DNA from: MGIIa-K1 sp964577145
GTDB taxonomy: Archaea; Thermoplasmatota; Poseidoniia; Poseidoniales; Poseidoniaceae
Assembly (NCBI GenBank): GCA_964577145.1
Contig: CAZNXM010000007.1
Coordinates: 1-64,000 of the forward strand
Reading direction: 5' to 3'
DNA length: 64,000 nucleotides
Shown here: positions 63,889-64,000 of the stretch, piece by piece
Layout: each line of letters starts with the position of its first letter
Position numbering within the stretch: the first letter of the stretch is position 1
Notes under the pieces: model-generated
What the model saw: the letters and a program-made list of their open reading frames with translations, nothing else
Databases searched by the model: none
Told to the model about the DNA's origin: nothing
Made by a program: the position numbers and the translations under genes

Positions 63889-64000
63889 GTGTCCCTTCAA
63901 ATCACCGGAACTGATTCGGTTCTAAAAGCTCTGAAAGATGGCACAGAAATCAAACTTGTTCTAGTGGATAGAGAAGCGGATTGTCAAGAGATAATCAAAT
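63889..64000 (+). CDS. Start of an unidentified gene (cut by window edge)
   Basis: Open frame from GTG 63889 (or GTG 63871) to the edge, 37 codons. The visible peptide has GTDSVLKALKDGTEIKLVLV and then DREADCQEI, an alternation of helix and strand. It resembles the N-terminal substrate-binding domain of SpoU/TrmH rRNA methyltransferases, which open with a GxxxVxxAL helix followed by a KxxLV strand, but the match is too short to name it. The start lies after a G-run that might serve as a ribosome-binding sequence, and GGGA/TCCC flank the GTG. Coding character is supported by the lack of stops and by the divergent spacer. Confidence 0.4.
   Translation, partial: MSLQITGTDSVLKALKDGTEIKLVLVDREADCQEIIK

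Noticed and set aside
1..64000. tRNA genes, rRNA genes, insertion sequences or prophage remnants
   Set aside because: By eye I found no T-loop/acceptor pattern, no rRNA stretch, no transposase or integrase motif and no flanking repeats; a tRNAscan run would settle the tRNA question.

Overview
The window is 64 kb of archaeal chromosome. The evidence is eL15, an archaeal-type uS2, aIF1A, a RIO1 kinase, a Dim2/Pno1-like KH protein, Taw1 (wyosine pathway) and an AbrB-PhoU regulator. Gene content, moderate GC and the many large secreted beta-sandwich proteins fit a marine planktonic euryarchaeon related to Thermoplasmatota (Marine Group II/III-like). That placement is inference. A run of exactly 100 N (4124-4223) marks a scaffold gap, so this is draft or metagenome-assembled sequence. 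The left edge cuts a formate dehydrogenase gene and the right edge cuts an unidentified gene.

Layout. 1-4.0 kb: NAD-linked formate dehydrogenase (FdhA with NuoG-like N-terminus; FdhB as a NuoE-NuoF fusion). 4.2-8.9 kb: ABC exporter operon of two LolD/MacB-type ATPases around one double-FtsX permease. 9.2-15.2 kb: PEP synthase, then phosphate uptake, with an AbrB-PhoU regulator divergent from a PiT permease fused to a DUF47/PhoU-like domain. 15.2-25.7 kb: AlkB-like membrane hydroxylase, Taw1, glycosyltransferase, secreted M28 peptidase, fused 3-hydroxyacyl-CoA dehydrogenase/enoyl-CoA hydratase, three winged-helix regulators, tRNA-dihydrouridine synthase and uS2. 25.8-32.4 kb: Cas4-like nuclease with four membrane segments inserted in it, a lipoprotein and two cell-surface proteins. 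32.4-34.8 kb: information-processing cluster aIF1A-Rio1-Dim2. 34.8-46.6 kb: 12-gene complex I operon nuoABCDHIJ1J2KLMN, with no nuoEFG. 46.7-61.7 kb: block of very large surface proteins, including a subtilase with a RING-like tail. 61.8-64 kb: RNase Z, PRC-barrel protein, eL15 and the start of a divergent gene.

How the genes fit together. Metabolism looks aerobic and heterotrophic: protein degradation outside the cell, beta-oxidation, PEP synthesis and a proton-pumping complex I without the NADH module. Three of the surface proteins share one plan: signal peptide, beta-sandwich ectodomain, one membrane span, then a cytosolic tail with zinc-ribbon or RING-like CxxC knuckles. This plan and the membrane Cas4-like nuclease are the most unusual protein architectures here.

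Genome organisation is very compact. Five of six convergent gene pairs end stop codon against stop codon with no base between them, and the sixth overlaps by 16 bases. Several gene starts lie in or beside short perfect hairpins. Genes inside operons carry a GAGGTG-like Shine-Dalgarno sequence; most operon-leading genes show none. I saw no tRNA, rRNA, CRISPR array, insertion sequence or integrase.
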